This document shows positions 49,761 through 52,555 of a stretch of DNA of 64,000 nt, in pieces. Source of the stretch: Atrina japonica. Its lineage: Eukaryota > Mollusca > Bivalvia > Pterioida > Pinnidae. Position 1 is the first letter of the stretch. The number at the start of each line of letters is the position of its first letter. The stretch is taken from positions 1 to 64,000 of the forward strand of contig BROG01000140.1 of assembly GCA_030159075.1 (NCBI GenBank). The letters are read 5' to 3'. The position numbers and the translations under genes were made by a program. The notes beneath the pieces were generated by a model that did no database searches, was not told where the DNA came from, and saw only the letters and a list, made by a program, of their open reading frames with translations.

Positions 49761-49972
49761 ATATATATATATTAAAGTTAATAAATTTCATATACAAAAA
49801 TAAAACAAAATCACTTTTATTGAACTTTTTTATTCCTTCTATTCAGATATCCAATGGACCTAAAGCTATGTTAAACCTCACAGAAAGTAGATACACAGAT
49901 GGTACAACCAGTCCATTTATCTCGTACTCCTGCATCCAGTCTGGACAACAGGAAATGATGACATATATTTAA
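1203..49972 (+). CDS. Patched domain-containing protein 3-like transmembrane protein; 20-exon gene model
   Basis: Twenty exons with GT..AG borders join into one frame of 953 codons including the stop. TM1 is at about residues 50-67. A cysteine-containing extracellular loop follows to about 266. The sterol-sensing domain is TM2 (267-285), TM3-TM4 (295-338), TM5 (372-389) and TM6 (397-425). TM7 is 475-492, a second large loop follows, and TM8-TM12 fall at about 691-839, then a polar cytoplasmic tail. The RND-type GxxxDD (G334...D338 D339) in TM4 and GxxxD (G752...D756) in TM10 are present. In this family these acidic pairs are associated with cation-coupled movement of lipid or sterol. The length suits patched-related (PTCHD/PTR) proteins. 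The substrate is unknown and assignment to PTCHD3 rather than another patched-related subgroup is not proven. The extreme C-terminus may be alternatively spliced. Exon coordinates are given separately. Confidence 0.9.
1618..1705 (-). mobile_element. tRNA-derived SINE fragment
   Basis: Read on the - strand it contains a B-box-like word (TTGTTCAATCCCC). A tail ending in ACAGATTTTCAAAGGTG is nearly identical to a second copy at 2044-2150. The 5' part is degraded. Confidence 0.5.
1902..1993. mobile_element. 92-bp foldback MITE
   Basis: Two 33-bp arms (1902-1934 and 1961-1993) are near-perfect inverted copies, starting CACAGGAGTCTGAC and ending GTCAGACTCCTGTG. They are separated by a 26-bp loop. 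The direct repeat CTAGAAC(CA) flanks the element at 1895-1903 and 1994-2002, which looks like a 7-9 bp target-site duplication. Confidence 0.65.
2044..2160 (-). mobile_element. tRNA-derived SINE
   Basis: On the - strand it carries an A-box-like GCTCAGTTGATAAG and a B-box GGTTCAATCCC at tRNA-like spacing. The body is shared with 1618-1705. It is not an intact tRNA gene because no full cloverleaf with an acceptor stem is visible. Confidence 0.6.
2405..5300. repeat. Minisatellite with 31- and 37-bp units in higher-order arrangement (intron 1)
   Basis: Two unit types share the 3' part CTGTCATGTTACAG. The 31-bp type has GTAGATAGTAC(AG/TT)GCTA. The 37-bp type has GTAACTTGTAGTAGTACTGC. They alternate in blocks, often one 37-bp unit followed by two or more 31-bp units, so the array has a longer-range period. 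The start is gradual, with diverged units at 2405-2520. Confidence 0.95.
5300..11455. repeat. 37-bp minisatellite, about 165 copies (intron 1)
   Basis: The unit is GTAGATAGTTATAAGACTGG followed by TTACTGTCATGTTACAG; the period is 37 bp. Variants include CTATAAG, CTGTAAG and shortened CTGG units, clustered in blocks. It follows directly from the 31/37-bp array and shares the second half of the unit. Each junction reads TTACAG|GTAGAT, resembling a splice site on both sides. Confidence 0.97.
11456..12340. other. Intron 1 spacer, no feature recognised
   Basis: This is AT-rich DNA with short poly(A) runs and no convincing open frame, repeat or splice pair. It separates the large minisatellite from a SINE. 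Confidence 0.5.
12341..12592 (+). mobile_element. tRNA-derived SINE, full-length looking
   Basis: The head has an A-box (GTGGCCGAGTGGTTAGAGC) and a B-box (GATTCAAATCCC) as in Leu/Ser-type tRNAs. A body follows, then a tail with GTTGAGTATGGCGTAAAACA and a repeated AAATC run. The 3' domain (CTCCTCCACCAATAAAAACTGG) is also found in the element at 18905-19225. Confidence 0.75.
12593..13030. other. Intron 1 spacer, no feature recognised
   Basis: AT-rich single-copy-looking DNA between the SINE and the next array. No coding or structural feature was identified. Confidence 0.4.
13034..13425. repeat. 28-bp minisatellite, about 14 copies (intron 1)
   Basis: The unit is ATGATCTAGACAGTTAACAC plus ATCACTGA, with CATAACTG variants. 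It passes without a break into a longer 74-bp unit that contains the same core. Confidence 0.95.
13425..15232. repeat. 74-bp minisatellite derived from the 28-bp unit (intron 1)
   Basis: The unit begins TCTAGACAGTTAACACATAA and continues with CTGAATCATGTGTTCTTTTA, GAGAAAGTTAATTTATAAAG and TGTTTTAGACACAA. About 24 copies are present, several shortened or rearranged. The first three units (13425-13560) are an intermediate form lacking the AGAGAAAG segment. Confidence 0.95.
15233..15880. other. Intron 1 spacer, no feature recognised
   Basis: AT-rich DNA without a convincing open frame or repeat. It lies between two tandem arrays. Confidence 0.4.
15880..16300. repeat. 32-bp minisatellite, about 13 copies (intron 1)
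   Basis: The unit is AGTCAGATTGAAGTAAAGAG plus TTTTCAGAATAG, with GGAGTTAAGAG variants. It ends about 380 bp before the acceptor of exon 2. Confidence 0.92.
16681..16927 (+). CDS. Coding exon 2 (residues 40-122): TM1 and start of extracellular loop 1
   Basis: The acceptor is TAATTTTCAG and the donor GTG|GTACGT. It encodes a hydrophobic TM1 (FITIALCFLFCGLFAIGL) followed by the E/W/P-containing segment EKLWVPSYSRV, a conserved region after TM1 in patched-related proteins. The last ~23 nt of this exon and its donor are copied repeatedly in the intron that follows. Confidence 0.92.
16904..17840. repeat. 100-bp array carrying copies of the exon 2 donor (intron 2)
   Basis: The period is 100 bp, made of two ~50-bp half-units that share GTTGTCTTTTGTATGTTATT. 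The first unit includes the last 23-24 bases of exon 2 and its donor. Later units repeat CTCCATCAGAGTGGTATGT about nine times. The open frames seen through the array come from this periodicity and are not genes. Confidence 0.95.
17841..18249. other. Remainder of intron 2
   Basis: AT-rich, ending in the pyrimidine/AT stretch and the ATTATTTAG acceptor of exon 3. Nothing else was recognised. Confidence 0.4.
18250..18320 (+). CDS. Coding exon 3 (residues 123-145)
   Basis: The acceptor is ATTATTTAG and the donor TT|GTAAGT. It encodes LYDFYEEALSYVASGYAFES and a following MCL, part of extracellular loop 1. The exon starts in phase 0, matching the end of exon 2, and leaves two bases of a phenylalanine codon. 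Confidence 0.88.
18321..18905. other. 5' part of intron 3, no feature recognised
   Basis: An open frame at 18470-18697 has no recognisable domain and composition like its surroundings. It is treated as chance. Confidence 0.4.
18905..19225 (+). mobile_element. Dispersed retroposon (SINE/LINE-tail type)
   Basis: It contains GTTTAGCGTCCCACTCAAGA and CATATGAAGACGTCACCAAA, a block I recall as widely dispersed in molluscan genomes. The 3' end (CTCCTCCACCATTAAAAACT, then GTTGAGTGTGGCATAAAACA) matches the tail of the SINE at 12341-12592. Confidence 0.6.
19377..19493 (+). CDS. Coding exon 4 (residues 146-184)
   Basis: The acceptor is TTTTGTAG and the donor AG|GTATGT. It encodes the cysteine/histidine segment GHHCHV followed by NSILELW, a strongly conserved motif of the first extracellular loop in patched-related proteins. 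An NKT sequon and an NAT sequon suggest N-glycosylation. Confidence 0.92.
19728..19851 (+). CDS. Coding exon 5 (residues 185-226)
   Basis: The acceptor is TATTTTATAG and the donor AAG|GTTAGT. It encodes IDMKTILGQIRR...ITGASAATMLF, the usual 'ILGxI...GA.A' stretch of this family before TM2. The open frame extends upstream to 19621, but the phase left by exon 4 fits the acceptor at 19727. The exon's last nine bases and donor are echoed in a short tandem array downstream. Confidence 0.9.
19843..20085. repeat. ~62-bp repeat x3 starting at the exon 5 donor (intron 5)
   Basis: The units contain AAACTTAACATGTGACTTTG and TCATTGATCTAGAAGACAAA. The first unit begins inside exon 5: exonic GAAGACAAG|GTTAGT aligns with GAAGACAAAATGAGT in later units. 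The later units have lost the GT. Confidence 0.8.
20280..21665. repeat. 72/78-bp minisatellite, about 18 copies (intron 5)
   Basis: The unit contains CTGACACAGACTTCATCAAG and GTCAGTGTCTTAATTATGTA, with GAGTACAGGTGGTTACTAGA. Units with ATGTAGCC are 78 bp; those reduced to ATCACTG are shorter. The array stops about 55 bp before the acceptor of exon 6. Confidence 0.95.
21720..21796 (+). CDS. Coding exon 6 (residues 227-251)
   Basis: It encodes WEFEMIQKANKGQKCLNNVY and then VYASR, the 'WE..F' block that precedes the sterol-sensing domain. The acceptor GCCATGCAG has a modest pyrimidine tract. The in-frame triplets just upstream also read QAMQ, but no suitable AG in the right phase lies there. Donor AG|GTGAGT is strong. 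Confidence 0.8.
21833..22022. repeat. 19-bp minisatellite, about 10 copies (intron 6)
   Basis: The unit is AGATAAACAGACCTCTGGG with GTGG variants. It starts about 35 bp after the exon 6 donor. Confidence 0.93.
22023..22785. other. Intron 6 spacer, no feature recognised
   Basis: AT-rich DNA with no open frame or repeat that I could support. Confidence 0.4.
22785..24792. repeat. 34/68-bp minisatellite, left part (intron 6)
   Basis: The unit is built from GTGAACATCTATGGTAGATA, CCTTTAACCTACTGGTTAAC and ATCTTTGATGTATACCTATA. Alternate ~34-bp halves make a ~68-bp period. The array is split by a transposon at 24793-25806. Confidence 0.95.
24793..25806. mobile_element. 1.0-kb non-autonomous Tc1/mariner-type element with TA duplication
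   Basis: The left end CCATATATACTTGCTTATAA and the inverted right end CCGTATATACCCGCTTGTAA form terminal inverted repeats of about 25 bp. TA flanks both sides (24791-24792 and 25807-25808). Removing the element and one TA restores the local repeat unit GTAGATACCTTTAA. No transposase frame is present. Tc1/mariner-type is inferred from the TA target only. Confidence 0.8.
25807..26232. repeat. 34/68-bp minisatellite, right part (intron 6)
   Basis: It continues the array at 22785-24792 beyond the inserted element, with more diverged units (TACCTTTAATCTACAGGTGA). It ends about 40 bp before the exon 7 acceptor. Confidence 0.9.
26274..26394 (+). CDS. Coding exon 7 (residues 252-292): TM2, start of the sterol-sensing domain
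   Basis: The acceptor is TTTTTTGCAG and the donor AAG|GTAAGA. It encodes SFDDEGYGAVNNDIKLLSAG, the usual 'RSF.DE..GA...D..LL' lead-in, then the hydrophobic TM2 FSIVLVYVFLTLG. The GRVNCLEHK loop follows. Confidence 0.93.
26395..27416. other. Intron 7, no feature recognised
   Basis: AT-rich, ending in the acceptor of exon 8. Short open frames here lack family resemblance. Confidence 0.4.
27417..27540 (+). CDS. Coding exon 8 (residues 293-333): TM3 and start of TM4
   Basis: The acceptor is TTATATTTCACAG and the donor TTAG|GTAAGT. It encodes small-residue-rich helices (SMAGLLSVGLSIGFAYGLAM) of the sterol-sensing domain, then HSLMPFLLL leading into the GxxxDD motif. Confidence 0.93.
27893..28498. 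repeat. 34-bp minisatellite, about 18 copies (intron 8)
   Basis: The unit is AGAGACCACCTGCCCTAACA plus GAGTACCTGTTGTG; variants are CTTACAG and CTGACAG. Open frames across it are an effect of the period. Confidence 0.95.
28499..29232. other. Intron 8 spacer, no feature recognised
   Basis: AT-rich DNA between the 34-bp array and a MITE. Nothing further was recognised. Confidence 0.4.
29233..29436. mobile_element. 204-bp MITE with TA duplication, pogo/Tc1-like ends
   Basis: The left end CAGTAAAACCTGCTATAGTG and the inverted right end GAGTGAAACCTGTATATAGA match over about 25 bp, and both run into GGCCACC. TA is present on both sides (29231-29232 and 29437-29438). The CAGT-AAACCT start resembles pogo-type termini. 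Confidence 0.75.
29596..29783 (+). mobile_element. Copy of the AGCTCACC...GGCCTCTTGT dispersed family
   Basis: It begins TTTTTAGCTCACCTG and ends GGTAAGCGATGTACCCATGG followed by GCCTCTTGTT. The pairing AGCTCACC / GGTRAGC at the two ends and the final CCCATGGG hairpin are shared with copies at 31021, 32101 and 35372. Confidence 0.6.
29835..30007 (+). CDS. Coding exon 9 (residues 334-391): GxxxDD motif and TM5
   Basis: The acceptor is TGTTTCACAG and the donor ACG|GTGAGT. It encodes GIGVDDMFVITEAW, the TM4 signature of patched/RND proteins with both aspartates kept. HAGVSVTVTSLTDIVAFAIG is the classical TM5 motif of sterol-sensing domains. This is the most diagnostic exon of the gene. Confidence 0.96.
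30008..30684. other. Intron 9, no feature recognised
   Basis: The open frame on the - strand at 29966-30409 overlaps exon 9 and has no recognisable domain. The rest is AT-rich. Confidence 0.4.
30685..30933 (+). CDS. Coding exon 10 (residues 392-474): TM6 and central cytoplasmic loop
   Basis: The acceptor is TTTCTTTTAG and the donor AAG|GTATGA. It encodes TM6, ending the sterol-sensing domain, then the conserved CLTLDQRRVEAKRN segment and a cysteine-rich stretch (CLCCY). The exon closes with FFEKYYGPFLMKFPVK, which leads to TM7. Confidence 0.94.
31021..31309 (+). mobile_element. Copy of the AGCTCACC...GGCCTCTTGT dispersed family
   Basis: It starts TTTAGCTCACCGGAGCAGAT and ends TCAGGTGAGCAATTGAGGTC then TTGGGCCTCTTGT. 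It is internally deleted relative to longer copies. Confidence 0.65.
31562..31730. mobile_element. 169-bp MITE with ~58-bp inverted repeats and TA duplication
   Basis: The left arm starts GACCCTTTCACTTTAACTG and runs to GCAAAATGATAGATTCC. The right arm is its inverted copy, ending TTTTCATGAAAGGGTC. TA flanks both sides (31560-31561 and 31731-31732). Most of the element is the two arms, so it is a near-complete foldback. Confidence 0.8.
31731..32100. other. Intron 10 spacer, no feature recognised
   Basis: AT-rich, no supported feature. Confidence 0.35.
32101..33473 (+). mobile_element. Long copy of the dispersed family (AAGGTCACC...GGGCCTCTTGT)
   Basis: It starts TTTAAGGTCACCAGAGCCAA with CGTCTTTTGTCTGTCGTC shortly after. 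It ends AAGGTGACCATTAAGGCCCA followed by TCGGGCCTCTTGTT. Inside, a ~300-bp block recurs (ACTTCTTCTCAAGAA, ACAGGGTACAGTTATATAC, GATTGACTTTTTGT at least twice), so it is internally repetitive. No coding frame survives. Confidence 0.65.
33693..33870 (+). CDS. Coding exon 11 (residues 475-533): TM7 and start of extracellular loop 2
   Basis: The acceptor is TAATTTTAG. TM7 is ITVMAITMAVLGVNIWGFY. After it comes LKQDFDLTMYIPADSYAHKY, the typical 'GL..D..L..YIP.DSY' block after TM7. Donor G|GTTTGT is unusual, but the alternative GTATAG four bases on would put a stop at the start of the next exon. Confidence 0.9.
33871..34623. other. Intron 11, no feature recognised
   Basis: AT-rich, with the acceptor ACTATACAG at its end. 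No repeat or open frame stands out. Confidence 0.4.
34624..34788 (+). CDS. Coding exon 12 (residues 534-588): extracellular loop 2
   Basis: The acceptor is ACTATACAG and the donor CAG|GTGAAT. It encodes DIEYITYRQEMEKMF and the segment NWYAAFTTWLRY, both in the second large loop. A single NGT sequon is present. Confidence 0.9.
34789..35371. other. 5' part of intron 12, no feature recognised
   Basis: An open frame on the - strand at 34796-35053 has no recognisable motif and starts against the exon 12 border. It is treated as chance. Confidence 0.35.
35372..36105 (+). mobile_element. Diverged copy of the AGCTCACC...GGGCCT dispersed family
   Basis: It starts TTTTTAAGCTCACTGTCGTT with ACTTCTCATCTGAAACAACT soon after. 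It ends GCTCAGGTAAGCGATACTAG, then CCCACTTGGGCCTA. GAAGCAAATACTCAAGGTCC and GAAGCAAGTACGCAAGGTCC occur about 460 bp apart, showing an internal duplication. Confidence 0.55.
36106..37228. other. 3' part of intron 12, no feature recognised
   Basis: The open frame at 36252-36647 (131 codons) has low-complexity composition and no family resemblance. I do not support it as a gene. Confidence 0.4.
37229..37356 (+). CDS. Coding exon 13 (residues 589-631): extracellular loop 2
   Basis: The acceptor is CTCTATTACATAG and the donor GAG|GTATGT. It encodes MYPQNEGSFNTLARYF, then SRFVKFDIGY and PPKLE. The phase fits exons 12 and 14. Confidence 0.9.
37357..37754. other. Intron 13, no feature recognised
   Basis: A short intron with no repeats seen. 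The open frame running on from exon 13 is read-through. Confidence 0.45.
37755..37910 (+). CDS. Coding exon 14 (residues 632-683): end of extracellular loop 2
   Basis: The acceptor is TTCTGATACAG. It encodes AMFIPMRH, EIKAMERLRDIID and the cysteine pair CFPYC. The donor AAG|GTAGAT is weak, while a tandem array just downstream offers repeated strong AAG|GTAAGTAT sites. Reading through into the intron meets TAA after five codons. Confidence 0.9.
37911..38432. repeat. 36-bp minisatellite carrying strong 5' splice-site words (intron 14)
   Basis: The unit is AAGGTAAGTATGTGTTAATT plus ATAACTCAAATATGGT, period 36 bp. About eleven units keep GGTAAGTATG intact; two variants read GTAGTT and GTAAAT. 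The array starts at the exon 14 donor itself, whose GTAGATTTGTGTTAATTATA aligns with the unit. Confidence 0.95.
38433..40816. other. Remainder of intron 14; possible decayed insertion
   Basis: AT-rich. Similar words (TTTTATCTATAAA with GTCATATTAA/TTTAA) occur at 38690-38770 and 40710-40800. Palindromic TTGTCC-GGACAA words lie at 38808-38820 and 40675-40690. A ~1.9-kb insertion between them is possible but not shown. No coding frame was recognised. Confidence 0.3.
40817..40942 (+). CDS. Coding exon 15 (residues 684-725): TM8 and TM9
   Basis: The acceptor is TTTATCTACAG and the donor TTG|GTAAGT. It encodes ILQEELYRNL followed by two hydrophobic segments, LLAGACVFVVTLLLIANLW and MIVFTCVIFTL. 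Confidence 0.92.
40943..41807. other. Intron 15, no feature recognised
   Basis: The open frame at 41294-41653 (119 codons) has no recognisable domain. No repeats were noted. Confidence 0.4.
41808..41952 (+). CDS. Coding exon 16 (residues 726-773): TM10 with GxxxD motif
   Basis: The acceptor is TGCTCTAAG. It encodes GTLHLWGVTIDTASSILLTL and then SVGLAIDYSAHIGH. The second stretch is the C-terminal counterpart of the TM4 motif, with G752 and D756 in place. Donor G|GTAAGC survives although a retrocopy landed next to it. Confidence 0.95.
41955..42304 (-). mobile_element. Antisense poly(A) retrocopy with 13-bp target duplication (intron 16)
   Basis: A T-run of about 25 bases (41965-41990) begins the insert. 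The - strand reads AATAAA followed about 10 bases later by poly(A), as in a retroposed polyadenylated RNA. The direct repeat AAGCAGCATCTTT flanks it at 41955-41967 and 42292-42304. The ~320-bp body (with GTTGGGAATACACGGAGGGC and AACAGATTCCACGTGTTTGA on the - strand) is not recognised. It could be a processed pseudogene, a non-coding RNA copy or a short element. Confidence 0.75.
42540..42661 (+). CDS. Coding exon 17 (residues 774-814): TM11
   Basis: The acceptor is TGTTTATTCAG and the donor AGG|GTGAGT. It encodes RPVKALTLIGPAVFNGGFST, then FLAFVLLA, the 'GPAV.NGG.ST' block of TM11 in patched-related proteins. The exon closes with SLFFR at the start of TM12. Confidence 0.94.
42662..43100. other. 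5' part of intron 17, no feature recognised
   Basis: AT-rich, no supported feature. Confidence 0.35.
43100..43405. repeat. 76-bp repeat x4 (intron 17)
   Basis: The units contain ACTTACATCAATGTTAAGGT, GGCTCCAACCTGTAAATGTG and ATTGATAGTTTTGTTGTGGA. The array stops about 95 bp before the exon 18 acceptor. Confidence 0.93.
43499..43696 (+). CDS. Coding exon 18 (residues 815-880): TM12 and cytoplasmic tail
   Basis: The acceptor is TGTTTACAG and the donor CAG|GTAATA. It encodes VFFSVVLFGLFHGLAYLPVV, TM12 with the LHGL.FLPV-type motif, then LSWIGPDPY. A serine/asparagine-rich tail (SSNRSLDEKSTNGNANHS) follows. Confidence 0.93.
43810..44710. repeat. Degenerate GTGTGTCAAGCAGGT minisatellite (intron 18)
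   Basis: Irregular copies of a 13-20 bp word (GTGTGTCAAGCAGGT, GTGTGTCAAATAGGT, GTGTGTCATGCA) fill about 0.9 kb. Several overlapping open frames on both strands result from its composition and are rejected as genes. Confidence 0.9.
44755..44763 (+). CDS. Candidate 9-nt microexon (KLQ)
   Basis: A strong polypyrimidine acceptor (AATTTTTTTCTCAG) is followed nine bases later by GTAAAT. Inclusion keeps the frame and would add three residues after exon 18. No conservation can be judged, so this is speculative; a stray acceptor is equally possible. Confidence 0.2.
44764..47450. other. Intron 18, middle and 3' part
   Basis: Apart from the candidate 32-nt exon at 45242-45273, I recognise no exon, repeat array or gene here. 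Weakly repeated words (GGTGCTTG.TATTTCTC.ATAAA) around 45600-45760 suggest an old degenerate repeat. Confidence 0.4.
45242..45273 (+). CDS. Candidate alternative 32-nt exon (TMLPKDIKTE)
   Basis: The acceptor is GTTCACTATAG and the donor GA|GTAAGT. It is open in the phase left by exon 18 and encodes TMLPKDIKTE plus two bases of the next codon. Its 32-nt length shifts the frame into exon 19, which is also open in that second frame and then ends at TAA 47720-47722. The tail would be 39 residues, giving a 919-residue isoform. Confidence 0.35.
47450..47622. repeat. 55-bp repeat x3 next to the exon 19 acceptor
   Basis: The unit is GTTATGTTGTGATTATACCA, ATGTTATACCAATGTACTCT and TATAAAGTCTTGTCG. The fourth unit start (GTTATGTTCTTTCTCATGTA) becomes the pyrimidine tract and acceptor of exon 19. 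Confidence 0.93.
47635..47727 (+). CDS. Coding exon 19 (residues 881-911), open in two frames
   Basis: The acceptor is TTTCTCATGTAG and the donor ATA|GTAAGT. Spliced directly from exon 18, it encodes RDRSQSSPSDFRSGQQKG...YGVTI and continues into exon 20. If the 32-nt candidate exon is included, it encodes ETDLSHPPQTSGVDNKKEPL...PSME and stops at 47720-47722. That is only a few bases before the last junction, a position that would normally escape nonsense-mediated decay. Confidence 0.75.
47728..48034. other. 5' part of intron 19, no feature recognised
   Basis: AT-rich; no repeat, open frame or other supported feature before the SINE head at 48035. Confidence 0.35.
48035..48105 (+). mobile_element. 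SINE head remnant
   Basis: GGCTTTCATGGTCAAGTGGT followed by TAGAGCATCATGTTTTAAAC matches the tRNA-like head of the SINE at 12341 (A-box region and start of the body). The B-box and tail are missing. Confidence 0.5.
48106..48965. other. Middle of intron 19, no feature recognised
   Basis: AT-rich with poly(A)/poly(T) runs. No supported feature between the SINE head and the 62-bp triplication. Confidence 0.35.
48966..49157. repeat. 62-bp repeat x3 (intron 19)
   Basis: Three almost identical units (GGTGTTATAACATTGATTAA, TAAACAGGGTTATAAGTCCA, AGCTTCTGTTGACTGTTTGG). The near identity suggests a recent triplication. Confidence 0.95.
49158..49686. other. 3' part of intron 19, no feature recognised
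   Basis: No supported feature. The open frames reaching into the TA run that follows are compositional. Confidence 0.35.
49687..49775. repeat. TA dinucleotide microsatellite
   Basis: About 85 bp of alternating TA, interrupted once by CATG. It lies about 70 bp upstream of the exon 20 acceptor. Confidence 0.97.
49847..49972 (+). CDS. Coding exon 20, C-terminus and stop (residues 912-952)
   Basis: The acceptor is TTCTATTCAG in phase with exon 19. It encodes ISNGPKAMLNLTESRYTDGT, then a short serine/cysteine segment and GQQEMMTYI. The stop is TAA at 49970-49972. The sequence is hydrophilic and fits a cytoplasmic tail. It is less conserved in composition than the core, so less certain. Confidence 0.7.
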   Translation: MSNGPKAMLNLTESRYTDGTTSPFISYSCIQSGQQEMMTYI

Positions 49973-51618
49973 ACAGGTTTCCATATTAAAAATTTATTGT
50001 CTGTCATTACTTTTCACAAAAAAGGAGTTGTATTTGCATGTGGGGTGAGATTAAAGACGATTATTGATAATTGAAAAGATTTATACTCATGTTAGACCTG
50101 TCGCAATTGCAATGCAAACATTCCATTTTGTTATTATGGGAGATTTTGTAGGTCGCTGATATTGGAGTCATGTAGATCAAACTATGTCATATTCTCATTA
50201 TATGTTTTTGTATTATCTCATTTTCTTCACTCTCAAATTATTTATTCCTTTATTGATTTGGGTGATAATTTAGTGTAACTTAATTATTTTTGTAATTTAG
50301 TACTGGAATTCTGCACAGATGTGTCAAGAGCAATGTTAAGATCATTATAAATGAGATTACTATAGCAAGGTTTCATCTCTGCAGATATTTTAAAAATTTA
50401 GTTTTAAAGACCAGTATGTCATTACCATAGCAAGTTTCCATCTCTGCAAATATCTTCAATATGTTCAAGACCATGATACCCTATTTATTATTTTTAAGTA
50501 CTTCAGCAAGAAGTACAGTCATTCCCACTATTGACTTTTGATGATATGGAAATATTGATTTGTAAACATATTCTGTTGTCAAATTGTGAAAGTTGCAAAA
50601 TGCTGAAAATTGTTACTTGTAACGTTATTCTAATATTGATACTTAAACCCGTTGGGTGTCAGTTTTTAGTTACCTGAGCCACTGAGCTTTTTACAGGTCT
50701 TTTATAACACAGAGTTTTGTGTTGTTTATCAAAGTTTGAAACCTCCATGCCATCTTTATTTATCTTAATTCTTTTTTCTTGTATTTAATCCTCAAGAAAG
50801 AGATGTGTGAACATCTGTTGTGGACCATATTATTTTAAACTTTTTTTTCTGTGTCAGTTAGACATTCATTGTTGTAAATTGCCATGATTTTAATGTTCTT
50901 ATTTTTTGTACTTTTAACAATTTTGTATGCTAAATGGTGTAGGAATTGTGGTTTCACATTTCTTTGGTACAAATAACATTTACACTTATCTTGTTGAGGT
51001 AATTTGTTCTACATATTTTTGTTTGTATGACTGTGTATTAACAATTACACAAATTTACATCCTTAACTGGAACTTAAAGTTTTCATTCAGAATTGTTTCT
51101 CGTAAACAGTTAGCAGGTATTGATATCATTAATTTCTCACTCAGAGTTTGTCATTTAAAAGTGAAAAAACTAATTACTTGGCTTACATTACATAACTTAG
51201 ACATTCCAATCTCTATTGATATAAATATCAGGGTATTGAATGGTAAAATTTCATTTTGACCTGAGTTTAGGGCAACAGAACATATGTTCTTTACCTGTTA
51301 TAGGCTTTTGATAAAGTTTCTAGTCATATCTTTTTGGGAGCACCAGAGTGACTTGTTTTTGTGGCTGAGTGACTCAAAATGACCAACTGTGATTCATTTT
51401 GTTCAGTTTTGATCTTGTGCCTAAACTTTTGAAACATCTGTAACTTGATTCAATTCTTCTGATTTGTATTTAGAGGGTAAGTGGTAACACTAATTGTGAT
51501 TTTCCAGACCTTTGGTCTGTAAATTTGTAGATAGGGTCATGGTGTTTAGCCTTTATTGTGTTAATGGTTGGTCTGTCTCAGTAGTTTGCATTGAGTGTTT
51601 AGAAGCATATCCAGTCAG

Positions 51619-51620
<2 letters not shown>
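49973..51620 (+). other. Presumed 3' UTR and downstream DNA
   Basis: It follows the stop codon of the patched-like gene. AT-rich, with no coding frame I can support. The poly(A) site cannot be chosen. Words like the AGCTCACC family start (TTTTTAGTTACCTGAGCC) appear near 50670. Confidence 0.4.

Positions 51621-51680
<60 letters not shown>
51621..51680. repeat. GATA tetranucleotide microsatellite (15 copies)
   Basis: An uninterrupted run of GATA over 60 bp. Confidence 0.98.
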
Positions 51681-52555
51681 CACAAGACTATGTTTTTTGC
51701 TGTTAATATGGAGATGTACATCAGACTATGTTTTTGCTGTTATGGAGATGTGATACTTTGTCCCTCTTATTAACTCTGAATATATACATATATATATACG
51801 TACATTTCACAACCTAACATTTTTAGATCATGGCTCTTATATCTTGTAAACCAGATATAGAACATTATCTCATTAACACTTCTGGCATTCCTGAAAATAA
51901 TTGACCTTGACATTCATTTATGGTCTAGTTTTTGAATGACTTCTAAATAGCAAAAACTCCTAGAGGCTTGAAATTCAGAATCATTGATAATAGATAAAGA
52001 AACCTTTTAACTGAAAATATCATCCTTTCAGTGTCATAAGAGATCATATTGTATATTCTTTGAACATTTTTCTTATAAAGTATCAGCATCATCATTGATC
52101 AGTATTGCAAAATGCATCAAGATGCCCATGATAAAACTGATAATAATAATCAATTGCTAACGCTTTGTTTGCATGACAAGTTTTTTGTTTTTTTTATAAA
52201 TTTAGTATAGCTATTGACAAAATAGTTCTTTGTCAGTGTGTATTTATTTAATTGTTGTTGAATATCATTACTTTATATTTTGGAAGCCCTATTCTCCTGT
52301 AATTTCAGTAACTGTGATTTTTCAAGCATATCCACAGTTTTATAACACATAGATACCTTGTAATTAAAAAATATAAATATTTCTCCAAAAGTGTAGCATT
52401 AACAAAACGAAGATATATTTGACTGCTATGCGGATCTTTAAAACCATTACCAGCTTGTATTTACAAGTGATAAATTACTGTTTTAAGCTATAAAGAATAG
52501 TCTCTTTAAGTGAAAAACACTGCTAGAAAGATTACTCCATCTGTAATGAATATTT
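51681..52555. other. Intergenic, no feature recognised
   Basis: AT-rich DNA between the GATA run and the 38-bp array. A short near-duplicate (AGACTATGTTTTTTGCTGTT and AGACTATGTTTTTGCTGTTA) lies at 51686-51745. Confidence 0.35.

Noticed and set aside
49445..49972. Open frames with YIYIYI runs
   Set aside because: They are the TA microsatellite. Only the segment from 49847 on has a proper acceptor and is kept as exon 20.
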